This document shows positions 24,901 to 39,900 of a stretch of DNA of 64,000 nt, in pieces. Every line of letters starts with the position of its first letter. The stretch's first letter is position 1. The DNA is taken from positions 127,559,123 to 127,623,122 of the forward strand of contig JAIOJX010000004.1 of the NCBI GenBank assembly GCA_022376925.1. The letters run 5' to 3'. The notes below the pieces were generated by a model. That model ran no database searches, was not told the DNA's origin, and saw only the letters and a program-made list of their open reading frames with translations. A program made the translations under genes and the position numbers. Origin of the DNA: Tragulus kanchil. Taxonomy: Eukaryota > Chordata > Mammalia > Artiodactyla > Tragulidae.

Positions 24901-27900
24901 ACCACCTGTATTCTTAACAGTGGATCCCTGTGAATACTGCATCCTTTTAAAAATGCTTAATTAGAATTTTAACCAGCTTAGCAAGACAAAGAAGTAAATG
25001 AAGCTTATATTGGAAAGAAGACATTATGCTTTGTAGATTATATATCTAGAAAATTCTGAATCAACTGAAGAACAGCTTCAGTAATTCAGTATAGTGGAAA
25101 CCTGAAAATACAGATTCAATAGGTTTATTTTGTGTTCTATCAGTGATTGGTAAATGTAAGAAAAAATAAGAGTTTCCAAAGTATAAAACTATATGTAACA
25201 AACTTAAAAAATGTGGATGACATGTTTGTGTCTAGGAGGTACTTTGCAGTTTGTTTAATTGATTTTCAAGAAGGCACAACTAAGTACGTAGAAATGAGAA
25301 TCTGTTAGTAGATTGAGAATAAGAAATAAGAATATACATTACCTTTGTAGTAGAGAAAGACAAACTGAAAAGTGGTGTGAAGAAACTTTCTAGGATGATC
25401 AAAGTTTCTATACCTTGATTGAGGTGTTGGTTATGAGATGTTGTTCAGAATTTATTGAACTATACCAGTGTATTCCTGTTGACTCAGAAAAGTAAAACAA
25501 ATGATAGATCAAAACCATAGAGGTACTTGAGGAACTAATTGCCTTCAAAAAGACTTCACTTAGTTTTGTCTTAAAAAATTATTTCAAATAAGTCTCATAA
25601 TCTGATTGTGACCATCAAAATATGGAATTTAAGCAATTTAAAAATGAAACTAGCATTTTAAGTACATAAACACACAAATATATATAGATATACACACACA
25701 CACATACCTACATAAAACAAAATAATTAGAATGCTACTATGTTAGCACTAGAATATTTGTTTCAAATCACCACTTATATTCCTTTTTTTTTGGCCACTTT
25801 TATTGGTCTTTCATTTATTTATTTTCATCCATCTTTGTTCTTTGGCCTGTGTGGACCTTCCATTGCAGTGGCCTCTCCTGTAGCAGAGTGCTGGCTTGTA
25901 ATTGGACACACTGGTCCAGCCATGTGGGATCTTCCCGTGCCGGGGATTGAACCAGCGCCCCTTGCAGTGCAAGGCAGACTCTTTACCCACTGGACCACCA
26001 AGGAAGCCCACCACCTGTATTCTTAACAGTGGATCCCTGTGAATACTGCATCCTTTTAAAAATGCTTAATTAGAATTTTAACCAGCTTAGCAAGACAAAG
26101 AAGTAAATGAAGCTTATATTGGAAAGAAGACATTATGCTTTGTAGATTATATATCTAGAAAATTCTGAATCAACTGAAGAACAGCTTCAGTAATTCAGTA
26201 TAGTGGAAACCTGAAAATACAGATTCAATAGGTTTATTTTGTGTTCTATCAGTGATTGGTAAATGTAAGAAAAAATAAGAGTTTCCAAAGTATAAAACTA
26301 TATGTAACAAACTTAAAAAATGTGGATGACATGTTTGTGTCTAGGAGGTACTTTGCAGTTTGTTTAATTGATTTTCAAGAAGGCACAACTAAGTCGTAGA
26401 AATGAGAATCTGTTAGTAGATTGAGAATAAGAAATAAGAATATACATTACCTTTGTAGTAGAGAAAGACAAACTGAAAAGTGGTGTGAAGAAACTTTCTA
26501 GGATGATCAAAGTTTCTATACCTTGATTGAGGTGTTGGTTATGAGATGTTGTTCAGAATTTATTGAACTATACCAGTGTATCGAAAGTGTAAAAATTAGT
26601 TTGGAAAGCACACTGAGATAATTGAACAAACATTTGAAGGAATTTGAGTTTATCAGTATTAAACTAAAGTCTGTTTCCTGAGAGATTGAAAACTGAAATG
26701 TTAATCATTAACTCATTTAAAGCATGCATGTGCATATATGCATCCAAAGAAAATGCCTGATTTTTGAAGCAAGGGAGGAATTTCTGAGCTTAAAATCTAA
26801 TGTTAAATTACAAATCAGATAAAATATTTGAAACAGATAAAGGGCTGACATTTCTAATATATAAAGAACTCTTGGCAATTGATGGGAAGGAAGAACAGGG
26901 ACAAAGCATATGACGAAACAATTCAGAGACATTGAGAAAAAAAGTCAGGATTTTGGGAAATATTTTCAGTGACTCTTACTAGATAAGTTATCCACATGTT
27001 TTTTTAAATGAGTAGAAAGTTTTGAGTAGAAAGTGTTTCCAGTCAGAAAGAAAATTCAGTTTAAAAATAAAATCCCAGATTACTGATTATTTTTTTTATT
27101 AACTATCCCCCATATAATATATTAAGTTTTTCTTTTTTATTTTAGCACTTCAGAATCCAGAAGTGGTTGCCCTTCGAGGTGGACTAAACACCATCTTGAA
27201 AAATGTGATTGATTGTCAGTTAAGTCGAATAAATGAGGCTCTCATTACTACAATTTTGCATCTCCTTAATCATCCAAAGACCCGACAGTATGTACGAGCT
27301 GATGTAGAATTAGAGGTAGGCTTTGTAATATTGTCTTCTAACTTTAAAATATGACTAAATATATACTTTTACTTTGAAATTTTAAAGCTAATAGATGTAG
27401 GACAGCATTGATTATTAAACCTACATTAATTAAGATTGACTTATTCCAACAGTATGTTATAGCTCATTCAAATTGGACTGAATTGAAAGAAATCTTAAGA
27501 ATATGTCATCAACATGTAAAGTGTATTTATATTTTATTGTCTATGGAAACGACTGAGCAAATTAGAGCACATGTGTTCATACATGTTTACCTATTTATTT
27601 AAGAAGACCATTTCTTTTTGCACTGCAAGGCGGTGTCCTTACCCACTGGACCACCAGGGAAGCCCGACCATTTCTTTTTGAAGACTATAGTATGTTAATT
27701 GTGTGTGAATAGCTCCTGATAGTTATATACTATTTATTTATTAAACCTTGCTAAAATTCTCTGAACTTGAAAGCACTTGTTGGCAACTAATGGCCATATA
27801 TAATTGAAAGAAACAAAATACATATCTTTTTAAAAATGCTCTTTTTTTTTTTTGGTTTTACTAATTGGTTTTTTAACAGTCTAAAATAAGAAGCCTACTC

Positions 27901-30900
27901 TAAACTCTTTTCTGTTATAAACTATGTGCTTGAGTTTGGGACAGAGTTATCACAAACTATATTCTTTCTCATCCTTCCTCACTTTTGGCTATGCTATGTA
28001 GCTCGTGGAATCTTAGTTCCCTTTCCCCGACCAGAGATTGAACCTGGGCAGTGAGAGCACAGAGTCCTAGCCTTTGGACCACTGGGAATGCCCACCAACT
28101 ATGTATTCCAATAGCTTGAGTGAATATATTCAATATTATATTGTTCACTGCAGATGTTATTCAGAGTAAGTTTAAACTAAGGCCTTATTTGTGTTTGGCT
28201 ATGAAGTTAAGCAAATTATGAAAGATTTATTGTTGCCTACTTGGCCTGTTTAGGTAATTTTATGAAACTTGTCTTAAATGTTATAGTTATGGTTTTATTA
28301 GGGCTTCTAGAAATATTTTGAGATTATAAAATTGACATTAGCTTATATCATTAACAAATTTCAGTGCAACATTTCCTTAATAAGTGACTTTAAATACATT
28401 ATTCTCGGAGTCCAGTGGAAATGAGCTGGCATTTTTGATAATTCACAATGCTTTTTGCTTTAGGTCTTTTCTTTATCATGTGAAAAAACTGTGCTTTTAA
28501 GATGGGAGAGATGATTACAATAAAGAAAGATGTTGTTATTACACCTGTATTTTCTCTATATAATTGTATAGCAGATTAGCAAAGCCCATGGGAAAAAACT
28601 CTGCTTCTGTCTTGTTTTTTTAAAGCTACAAATGTTAGGTACTTTTTTACCTTAACAAGATTGCCCTAGAGTAGCATAGTGATTGAGAGCGTGGACTTCA
28701 GGCTTTCCAGATCTGGCTTTGGTTTTTTGTTCTGTAACATACGAGTTTTATGATTGGGGGCAAGTTATTAGCCTCTTTTGGACTCATTTTTCCCTAGGTA
28801 AAGTAAAAGTCATGGTTTTTACCTTAAAGAATTATTGTGAAGAATAAATCAATAATAACAGAAGTAGTAGTAATAGCAAATAGCATTCTTGTAAAGCTTA
28901 TAATGAGTTAGGTAATATTTCCAGGTGCTTTACATATATTCATTCTAATCTACATAAATGTCGTATCTGGCACATAATTAGTTCTCAATAAATACTGATT
29001 GCTTTGTATATTAAATCATTAAAATCTTCTACTTTATTGTTGTGTTCATCCTGGAGTCTTGTTAAGAAAATCTTGCCCTCATGTTTATTAATTATATTTT
29101 TATAAATTTTTCACTGTTAATTTGATAACATTGATTTCTTGTTCTTGACATGTTCCAAATTCTGAAGCAATTCTGGATGAGTACTTAAAGATTTAAGATA
29201 AAAGCTTATAAAATATGTAGAAAAAAATACCTAGTCTGCGGAGAAAAAAGCTTGCTAAAATCTCTGTTGACAGTTTTGGAGGGCCATGCTTTAGAAACAT
29301 AGGAAAGTCAAAGGTTCTCACAAATCTTAACAAAATTGCAGTGTTGTCTCAGCTGGTGATTAGAGTAAGATGATCAGTCCCTTTCATCTACCTATTAGAG
29401 GTAATTTGTTAAGAAAAATGGAGAAAAAGAAGAAAACAGATGAAATAATAAAAAATTTTACTATGTAATTGGAATATGCAAGTGATCAAATGGAACTAGT
29501 ATCAAAAAATATAATACCTGAAATTCTGAACTCAATGAAATTAAAGATTTTTTTGGACAAGAAGATGTCATTGGTAAACTGAAAGAAAACTCAAAAATCA
29601 AGTAAAGCATGGTAGGGGGGAATAGGAAGAAAACGAACAGGACAAAAACTTACTGTCCTTGGAGAAGAGAGAGAGAACCAGCAGAAGCAAATATCCAAAG
29701 AAACTGGTGATAACTTTTGTTTTTAGAACTGGTGAAGCATAAAGCTCAAAAAAGTCAAGACGATACAAAGAAACCAACCTGTAAGCGTATCATGGTAAGA
29801 CTGTTGAAAACCAAGACAAATAAAAATCTTAAAATCAGCCTGGGAAGAAAGATTTCTTTCAAAGGAACAAATATGACAGCTGATTTCCCAACAGAAGTAA
29901 TAGAATCAGAGGACAGTAGAATGGCTTCTTTAGAGTGCAAAAGAAAATAATGTCACCTTCCCCAGAGAAAATGTCTTTCAGAAACAAAATGAAATAAAGA
30001 TTCTTTAGACTAAAGAAAAAAGACCCAATAAAATTTAAAGAAACACTGTTCTTTCTTGGATTCCTCGTCTTTATGTCATGAAGACATGAAAGCTGTCTGT
30101 GGTGAGGCACACATGGGAAAGAGCTCCACCCTGTTGCTAACAATTTGCGTGATGTAAGTGAACTGTCTTGAAGCAGATTCTACAGCTTTAGTCAAGCCTT
30201 GAGATGACTACTGCCCTGACCAATATTCTGACTGCAGTCTAATGAGATCCCCTGAGTCATAACTGCACAGCTAAACTCTTCTAGATTTCTGACTCACAGA
30301 AACCATGTGAGATAATAAATATTTATTGTTACTTAAAAAATGAGGCAGACACAAAGGAAAGTTAAAGGGAATCCTTGTGAACAACAAAACTCTGTAAAAA
30401 CTTAAAAATTAATTAATTAATTTAAAAAAATAAAAGGAAACCTTAGAGTGAAAATGATCTGAGATAAGGAAATGCAAGAAGGAATGAAGGGTGGCGGAAA
30501 AAAAGGTACACATATGACTGACTATAAAAAAACTGCTCATTGTCAAAAGCAGTATTTGTAATGTCTTAGTTATTTTACAATAGAATTCAGACCACAATAA
30601 TGTAATCAGTGCAAAGCAGTGCAGGGAGGGCAGGTAAATGAGATACAGTGGTTTAAGTTCCAACATGAGTGAGCTGATTAACAAGGTTGCTAAATATGAG
30701 GACAACACAGAAATAATTTGAATTCATTTATACTGACAACAAAAAGGAAAATAGAGTTTATAAAATAAAAACATTTAAATAATGTGCAGAAATAGGCAAA
30801 ACTAAGTCCTAGTTTTAGAAGTCTGGATAGTAACCCAAGGTGAGAACAAAGGAAAATAAAGGAGGCTTTGAAGATGCTAGTTACAGGGAGTGTGTTTAGT

Positions 30901-33900
30901 TTGAGAAAAATCTGTCAAACCTCACGTTCATGATTTGTGCACTGTTTAATGATATGTTACCTGTCAATTTAAAAGTTTAAAAATTCAGTTTGTACATTAA
31001 AAAAAAATCACTGAAATATATTCCTTGATGATAAACTTGAAGAAAAATAAGCAGTGTGAAGCAATTAAAGATACAGAGAAGTGAAATGAATTTTAGCTTT
31101 TTAAAGGAAGAATGCATTTTATAATAAGGACTCTTTTTCTTTTGTGTGTGTGTGTGTGTACCTTTTCCTTTTATTAGCGAATTTTAGCACCCTATACCGA
31201 TTTTCACTACAGACATAGTCCAGATACCGCTGAAGGACAGCTTAAGTAAGTATCAAGTGTGTACCAAGACTTTTAGATTTGCCTGATTGTATGTGGAGCC
31301 AGAGTAAAATAAGTTTAAGAAAATTTCCTATTTCATGAAGTTATATTGTAGTTCTCTCATAATTAGCTGTGGTTTAAAAAATTAAAAGTAAGCTTTGGGA
31401 AATTCAAAGAGTTGAAATTAGTTTCTTATTTTAAAAAATGTAAGGTAGTGGCAATAGAAATCTAGACTTAAACCATTTTTCTATTGTATATTTCTTGTTG
31501 GCATGCTAAGTTGTGTCTGACTCTTTGTGACTCCACGGAGTGTAGCACTCCAGGCTTCCCTGTCCTTCACTGTCTCCTGGAGTTTGTTCAGATTTATGTC
31601 CATTGAGTCGATGATGCTATGCAGCCATTTCATCCTGTGACACCTCCTTCTGCCCCCAGTGTTTCCCAGCATCAGGGCATTTTTCCAGTGCATTGGTTCT
31701 GTGCATCAGGTGGTCAAAGTATTGCAGTTTCAGCAGTAGTCCTTCCAGTGAATATTCAGGGTTGATTTCCTTTAGGATTGACTGGTTTAATCTCCTTGCT
31801 GTACAGGAACCTCTGAGTCTTCTCCATCGTACATATTTTTAGCATAATTATGTTGAGAGACTAAAATGACTAGATAATAATTAGTAGAATGAAGAGCTGC
31901 CATAAGCTGAATAAGCAGAAAAATGTGCCATGTAGAATTTTGAGAGTGAGGTCAATAGGGAAATAAAGGGAGATAGATTATGTTCTAGAAATATAGTGGG
32001 ATGATTTCAGAGTCTTTTTGGAGAGCAAAGCAGATGTTCACCAGGAATTCTGAATAATTATATTTAAATTGACTTAGAAGTCGAATAATGTACTGTCTGG
32101 AGATTTTGCCAATGAAATAATTCCAATAAATAAATCTATCAGGTGTAGCATAGTAGGATTGTTGAATTGCAAATACACTTATTTGGAGAGATACAGTGTT
32201 TTTAAAATTCCTCATGTAAATTTGGGAAAATTGTGAAATTGGCATATTTTGTTGTTTTTCATTTTTCTCCAGAATTAAAAATAGTGGTTTCATGTCTTTG
32301 ATCACTTCTGTCACTGTGGATGCATTGCATGCTAACATATGTCCTGAGCTAGAGATTAGAATAGTTGTTCTCTAGTTAAGGTTTCTCAGACTATGTTTTT
32401 TGCTAAGTTATGAATTGAGATTCTTAAGCCCCTTTATTTCTTGGCTTCCTATGACTCTTGGGAGTTCACCTTATTGATGAAGAATATATCTACTTTCTAT
32501 TGCTGCATGACAAGCCATTATAAATATACCAGTTTAAAATAGCATCAGTTTATTAGTTCACATTTAAGTAGGTCAGAGGTCTGGCATAGGTTTTATCTGA
32601 AGGTTCTGGTGAAGAATCCATTTATCTCTAAGCTCACTCAGATTTTTGGCAGAACTCACTTCCTTGCTCTTGTGAAACTGAAGTTCCTGTTTTCTTGCTG
32701 TCAACTGGGGCCTACTTTTAGCTTCTAAAGGCTGCCTCTTCTTTTGGCACATGGCTCTCTCCATCTTCAAACACAGCAGGAATTCCTTGAATCTTTGTGC
32801 TTTGAATCTCTCTTGACTTCCTCTTATCCTCCAGCTAGAGAAGGCTCTGCAGATCAAACCTACCGGATGATCTCTCCATCTTAAGGTCTGTTGGGCAGTA
32901 TAATGTAAACATAATCACAATTATGGCAGTGACACTGTATTCACAGGGATCTGGGGATTGAGACCTGAAATCTTGAGAGTATAGGGTCATTTTTAGAATT
33001 TTGCCTGCCAGGAATTAAAGTAAGAATTGTAAGTAATCAAGTAAGAATTGAACCTGGGTACTTTTTAAGAGCAAGGGGTTGTGTGGGGAGTATATTCCAC
33101 CAAAATCCTGTCTTTCCTGTTTGGTTTCAATACTTTTCCTTTCCTTAAGTTTCTAGAGTATGGGCAGTTTCTGGAGCATGAGTACATTATGGCTAGGGAA
33201 TAAGGAAATAGTTTTTTTTTTTTTTTAGTAATAATACTAATTTATTGAATAGATTAGAGAAGGGGTTATCAAGCAGTTAATATACGTGTATCACAGACAT
33301 TTTTAAGATAAGGAACACCAAAAGCTTAGTCACATTGTTGTCTAATTCTCATTGCTTCCGTGGCCCTACCTCCCCATTTTAGTTTCTGCTATAGTCTCAT
33401 GTTGATTAATACAGCAGAGGTCAGTGTGGTTGGTCCGTAGGTGTGGGATTGTTTTTAACTATTTAGTTCCTTTTGTGTAAACTAACCTGCTTGCTCAGCA
33501 TTCTTTAATTTGATTTTCTTTCATCGTTCTTTGTTCCTTCTGTTTTTATTCTTTCCCAGTTCTCTGGATTTTTGTATTCTCAAAACTGTTAAGGACTTTA
33601 TAAGCAAAGTAAAAACTATGGCACAGAAAAGAAATGAAAAAGAAGTTGACGTGATAGAGATGGTTGAGGTAGCATAAGAGTGCATGATTGCTATTAAGTC
33701 TTAAAACTGGCCATAAGCCATACATGTAACAATAAATACTTCTGTTGGTTAATTAATTATCATAAGCTATTACATAGAAATGAACAAATGAGATGATTGG
33801 ATACCAGCTAGAAAGGAAGAAAGTAGTTGGTAGTAGGCCCCATCTGACAGAAAGAAAACAGAAACCTCAGTATACAACAACAAGGAAGCGAATGCTGCCA

Positions 33901-36900
33901 AAACCTGAATGAACTTACAAATGAGTTAATTAATAGTGCCTAGTTTTTAAGTAATGTCTGGGTGAATACATAGGTTGTCGAGCTTGCTAGGTAGAGTAAG
34001 TGGAATAAGCTTGCTCATGTAAGTTTGGGACAGTATTTCTGAAGTAAGGAGAATGCATGTGGCAATAGTGAAGTGTTGATGTGGTAATTTTCTTTGCTAA
34101 GGCACAGGCTTTTGACAGAGATGCTTATTAAATAGTCTGGTGCATAGATTTTACTGAGCTGTCTAAGAAAATTTTCCAGAAAGACTAGGAAAAGCAGAAC
34201 TCAGGAAGGCAGAATTTATACTTTAAAACATGTGAATTTTACATGTGGGGAGGCATGATCAGTAAATAATTTGCTTTCAGGTCGATCTGATCTTTATTTT
34301 TTTAAATATATTGTTTAATTTCTTATGTAAATATTTAAATGTTAAGTAATGATAGCTTTTATTTAGATATAATAATAGGTAAAAACTTACTTTTTATTTA
34401 TCTTTGACTGCCCCCCTATCTTCACCCCACGCAACAGAGAAGACAGAGAAGCAAGGTTTCTAGCCAGTAAAATGGGAATCATAGCAACATTCCGGTCATG
34501 GGCAGGTAAGTTCCTCTGTGCTACTTTACAACATCCAATAAGAAAAACTTGACTGTTTTCAAATGTTAGCTTATTATTGTAGACTCTCATTTAAATGTTA
34601 ACATGGTCTTTTTTTAATGTGTTGTCATTAGAGCCAAGGGGAGTTTGTGCATAAGTGTTAAAATTGGCCATTAGTGTGCAAATGATAAGTATTTTTAAAA
34701 AAATTAAACATGATCTATACCAGAAAAGATTTTAGGAATGTTAGCGGAATATGTAACTAAAGTTTTTTACCTAATAGTATAATGTAGAATGTCATAAATA
34801 TCAAGTAAGCAAGATAGGCCATTAAGTAGTCCCAAATTTGAAGTATAATTGATTACAATATTGTGTTAGTTTCTGGTGTACAGCAGACTGATTCATTCAT
34901 ATACATTTATTCATATTCTTTCCATTATGGCTTGTTATGGGATATTAAATATAGTTTTCTGTGCTATGCATATGCAATAGGGCCTTGTTGTTTGTCTGTT
35001 TTATATTTAGCAGTATCTTTAAATCCCAAACTCCTAATTTGTTACTCCCTCACTCCCTTTTTGATAACCATATGTTTGTTTTCTCTGTTTGCAAATCTAT
35101 TTCTCTTTTTGCAAATAAGTTCATTTGTGTCATATTTTAGATTCCACCTGTAAGTTACATCATATGGTGTTTGTCTGACTTACTTGACTTAGTGTGATGT
35201 TAATTTCTAGGGTCCTGTCCATGTTGCTGCGTATGCATTATTTTATTCTGTATTATGGCTGAGAAAATTTCATTTTATAGTATATAAATTGAAATATTTA
35301 TACAGCACATTTTCTTTATCTGTTCATCTGTTGATGGACTGATTCATGTTGTTGTGTCAGTAATATTTTTCTTTTCTTTGGTGAGTAGTATTCCACTAGG
35401 TAAATATGTACTGCTGTGTTTTTAGCCTTCCTTGTGTTAGTGAATACTTGACTTGTTTCCAGTTTTGACTATTCTAAATAGATCTACTATGAGTAGTCTG
35501 ATAAAGTCCGTTTTTGGACATAAGCTTTCATTCCTTTTGGGTAAACACAAATAGAACTGCTGAGTCACAGGCTTAGATTTATATGTAGTTTTATGAGAAG
35601 TTACCAGACTGTTTCTAAAAATAGTTAAATACTGTTTTATGCTCCCATCATCTGTATAGGTGAGTTCCAGTTGCTCTACACCCTTCCTAGAACCTGGTGG
35701 TAGCAGTTCTTATTTTTATCCACGCAGGTCAGTGTGTGGCAGTGTCTTATTAAGGCTGTAATTTGCATTTTTCCAGTGACTGATGGTATTGAACACTGTG
35801 TGTTTGTTGGCCATTTACATATCTTCTTTTGTGACCTGATGTTAACATGTTTAAAGTTGTTTAACTAAATTCTCTCACTTAATATTTTGCAGTTTCTTTA
35901 AAGTCTGTCAGTTACACTCTTCTTATGCATTTGTAAAGTTTTAGATTTAAACTTTTAAAGACAAATGTTAAGCAGAGTTTTTCCATTTAGGTTGAGAAAG
36001 CATTAAGTAAGCATGACATTGTCTTACTCTCGTCCCCCTAGAATTTTTTCATATTCCTTGTTTTGGGTTTGTTTCTGTGCTATGCATATGCAATAGGGCC
36101 TTGTTGTTTGTCTGTTTTATATTTAGCAGTATCTTTAAATCCCAAACTCCTAATTTGTTACTCCCTCACTCCCTTTTTGATAACCATATGTTTGTTTTCT
36201 CTGTTTGCAAATCTATTTCTCTTTTTGCAATTAAGTTCATTTGTGTCATATTTTAGATTCCACCTGTAAGTTACATCATATGGTGTTTGTCTGACTTACT
36301 TGACTTAGTGTGATGTTAATTTCTAGGGTCCTGTCCATGTTGCTGCGTATGCATTATTTTATTCTGTATTATGGCTGAGAAAATTTCATTTTATAGTATA
36401 TAAATTGAAATATTTATACAGCACATTTTCTTTATCTGTTCATCTGTTGATGGACTGATTCATGTTGTTGTGTCAGTAATATTTTTCTTTTCTTTGGTGA
36501 GTAGTATTCCACTAGGTAAATATGTACTGCTGTGTTTTTAGCCTTCCTTGTGTTAGTGAATACTTGACTTGTTTCCAGTTTTGACTATTCTAAATAGATC
36601 TACTATGAGTAGTCTGATAAAGTCCGTTTTTGGACATAAGCTTTCATTCCTTTTGGGTAAACACAAATAGAACTGCTGAGTCACAGGCTTAGATTTATAT
36701 GTAGTTTTATGAGAAGTTACCAGACTGTTTCTAAAAATAGTTAAATACTGTTTTATGCTCCCATCATCTGTATAGGTGAGTTCCAGTTGCTCTACACCCT
36801 TCCTAGAACCTGGTGTTATCAGTTCTTATTTTTAGCCACTCAGGTCAGTGTGTGGCAGTGTCTTATTAAGGCTGTAATTTGCATTTTTCCAGTGACTGAT

Positions 36901-39900
36901 GGTATTGAACACTGTGTGTTTATTGGCCATTTACATATCTTCTTTTGTGACCTGATGTTAACATGTTTAAAGTTGTTTAACTAAATTCTCTCACTTAATA
37001 TTTTGCAGTTTCTTTAAAGTCTGTCAGTTACACTCTTCTTATGCATTTGTAAAGTTTTAGATTTAAACTTTTAAAGACAAATGTTAAGCAGAGTTTTTCC
37101 ATTTAGGTTGAGAAAGCATTAAGTAAGCATGACATTGTCTTACTCTCTCCAGTATCCCTGAGAATCACTCATCAGCAAATGGAAATAGTAGGGTCAAATT
37201 CATGAATCTTCTTGGGTATGAAACAAATAGAAGTCATTTAAATGGTAAAATTGTTGATAATATCTACTTAGTTGGGAAATTCAGAGAATGTTTGAAATAT
37301 ACTATCACTAACAATGATCAAATAATGTAACAGTGTAATTTAGCTTGGAAAAATGTCATATTTTGTATTATGAATAAATTGCTACAGAAAATTTCTTTGA
37401 AATTCATGTCAGTCATCATTTTTTCCTTTTATCCTTTATAGGTATTATTAACTTATGTAAACCTGGAAACTCTGGGATTCAGTCTCTAATTGGAGTACTT
37501 TGCATTCCAAATATGGAAATAAGGGTAGGTAGAAAAATTACTCTGATTGTATCATTCCTAGAGTTTTAGTGGAGGAAATTAATTGGAAAAAAGTTACTTC
37601 AGATGGAATTTTTTTTCCTCATGAGTTGTTCATCTTAGTATACATATTAGCTAGAGGTGCTAGAGGTATCACAGAACATTTTAAAAATACATGAGTGAAT
37701 ATTTGCTACTTAGTTGAACCCTAAAGATATAATATGAATCATTTGAAACAATGCTGTTAGGAACTATGATGGTATTAAAATTAGATTAAAATATGACATT
37801 AACTTTGCCTTTTATTTCTTTGAAATTAACTATATTTAATAAAGTACAAACATTTCACAGGAGCATTCTCATGGTAAAAGTTTAAAGCAATGCAGAAAAC
37901 TATACTTAGGAAAAAGTAAATATGATAGATATGCAACTTACACCTTCTAACTTACGTTTATACGTTTTGAGTGGTGGTTTTGATTAAAACTGGGGTATTT
38001 GTATGCTTATTTGTTAGACATAATTCTAAATTATTCATGTATAAGAACTATATAAAACAAATTGAAATTAGAGGGAAGGAAATTAATTCCTCACATGGTT
38101 CTCCTTTTCCCCTCTGTCTGTGTTTTAGTATTGGAAGGAACAAACTTTGCCCCCTTGTTTCTTAGTATACATATTAGCTAGAGTTGCCTTGCTTAAAATG
38201 TGAACTAAAAATGAAAGCATTTAGACCATGGGAAGATGTAATTAGAGACGGAAAGATCTATAAGCAGGGAACTGAATGTTCCAATTCATTTGACATCTTA
38301 CTCAGCAAATGGTGAAAGAACGTGGTCTTTTGGGTCTGACCGACTGCAGTTTGACTCCTGGTTTTATTATTTATAGCTCCATGATCTTAGGCAAATTATT
38401 TCTAACCTTTAAATCTATTTCTTATGTGTACAATTGGTATAATACAAGAATTATTTCCAAGATTGCATCATATATATGTAGTAAGTATTCAGTACTTTAA
38501 TATAAACTGATATGGTAGTTTTCTAAAATATTTTTATCTGTTTTTATCAGTTTTTAAATCTGGATAGGACATTTAAAGAATTTTAAGTGAAGATTTATTT
38601 TGTAAAAACAAATGAACTGTATTTATTTTTACTTGCAGCGAGGTCTCCTTGAAGTGCTTTATGACATATTTCGTCTTCCTCTACCTGTTGTGACTGAAGA
38701 GTTCATAGAAGCACTGCTCAGTGTAGGTAAGTATGGACGTGCATTCACTGTTCATATATTATGATTTATTAAATGACTTATCTAATGGAAGCCAAAAAGA
38801 GAATACTAAATATTGAATATCATTCTTTTCTTACTATGTATTGTGGCATGAAATGAATATAAAAACAAAATCTCAGGTGAATTTCTAAAAAATTTTAATT
38901 TCTCCTCCATCAGTTTAGTTCCTGAAATGAGCAGTGAAAATTATTAGAAGGATGGATCAAGAAAGGAAGAAAGATAATAAGAAATCTTTTGTGATTTGTC
39001 AAATTAGATTATTTGATTCTTTCTATTTTATTTTAGCCAAATGACTCTAAACCCCTCAATGAAGAACGTTAGATCTGTGTTAATATACATAAATCATTTT
39101 TTTCTGTATGCCTTTTTTATTTTGTTTTGTTTTTACCCAGAAATTAAGGAAATTATTTATAGTCTGGTTGTATGTATGCTGTGCTGTCTAAAAAGCTTTA
39201 GTCATATCCAAATTTTTGCGACCTTATGGACTATATAGCCTTCTGTTCATGGATAGCCTGATTAGCTGATGGTTATTTGAAGTGTTTCATTTGTAGATTA
39301 TTTTCTTCTAACTCTCTAAATTTAACTATTTTAGATCCAGGTAGATTCCAAGACAGTTGGAGGCTTTCAGATGGCTTTGTAGCAGCAGAGGCAAAAACTA
39401 TTCTTCCTCATCGTGCCAGATCCAGGTAGAATTTACATACAGAAATAGTTCAGCTTTATTATGGTTACTATGTTTATGTTAAATTTTCTAGTGTATGGAT
39501 CAGTATTTAAATTTTTCTGTGCTGTGTTTGTTTCCAGGCCAGACCTCATGGATAATTATTTAGCACTGGTACTCTCAGCATTTATTCGTAATGGACTTTT
39601 AGAAGTAAGCATTTTAAGCCCTATTCTGGTTGGTTTTTTTTTTTTAATTTTTTTTGGCCACTTCTGTTGATCTTTCATTTTATCTGTTTCCATCCATCTT
39701 TGTTCTTTTGGCCCATGTGGGCCTCCCATTGCGGTGGCCTCTGTTGTCGCAGAGCACCAGCTCTGGGCTCACGCACTCCAGAGCTCCGGCTGGGTAGTTG
39801 GACACATCGGTCTAGCCACTCCGTGGCATGTGGGATCTTCCCAGGCCAGGGATGGAACTGGCACCCCTTGCAGCAAAGTGGTGTCCTTACCCACTGGACC

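Larger units (their letters stand above)
24363..26581. repeat. D9: direct duplication, period 1,109 bp
   Basis: 24363-25472 is followed directly by 25473-26581. The segment from about 24363 to 24660 also has an earlier copy from 23267, so it occurs three times. Confidence 0.95.

Noticed and set aside
31481..31693. 70-codon minus-strand frame as an active transposon gene
   Set aside because: It is the decayed C-terminal end of a BovB ORF, truncated and non-functional.
31985..32338. 117-codon minus-strand frame
   Set aside because: Intronic AT-rich sequence with no recognisable domain or duplicate support.
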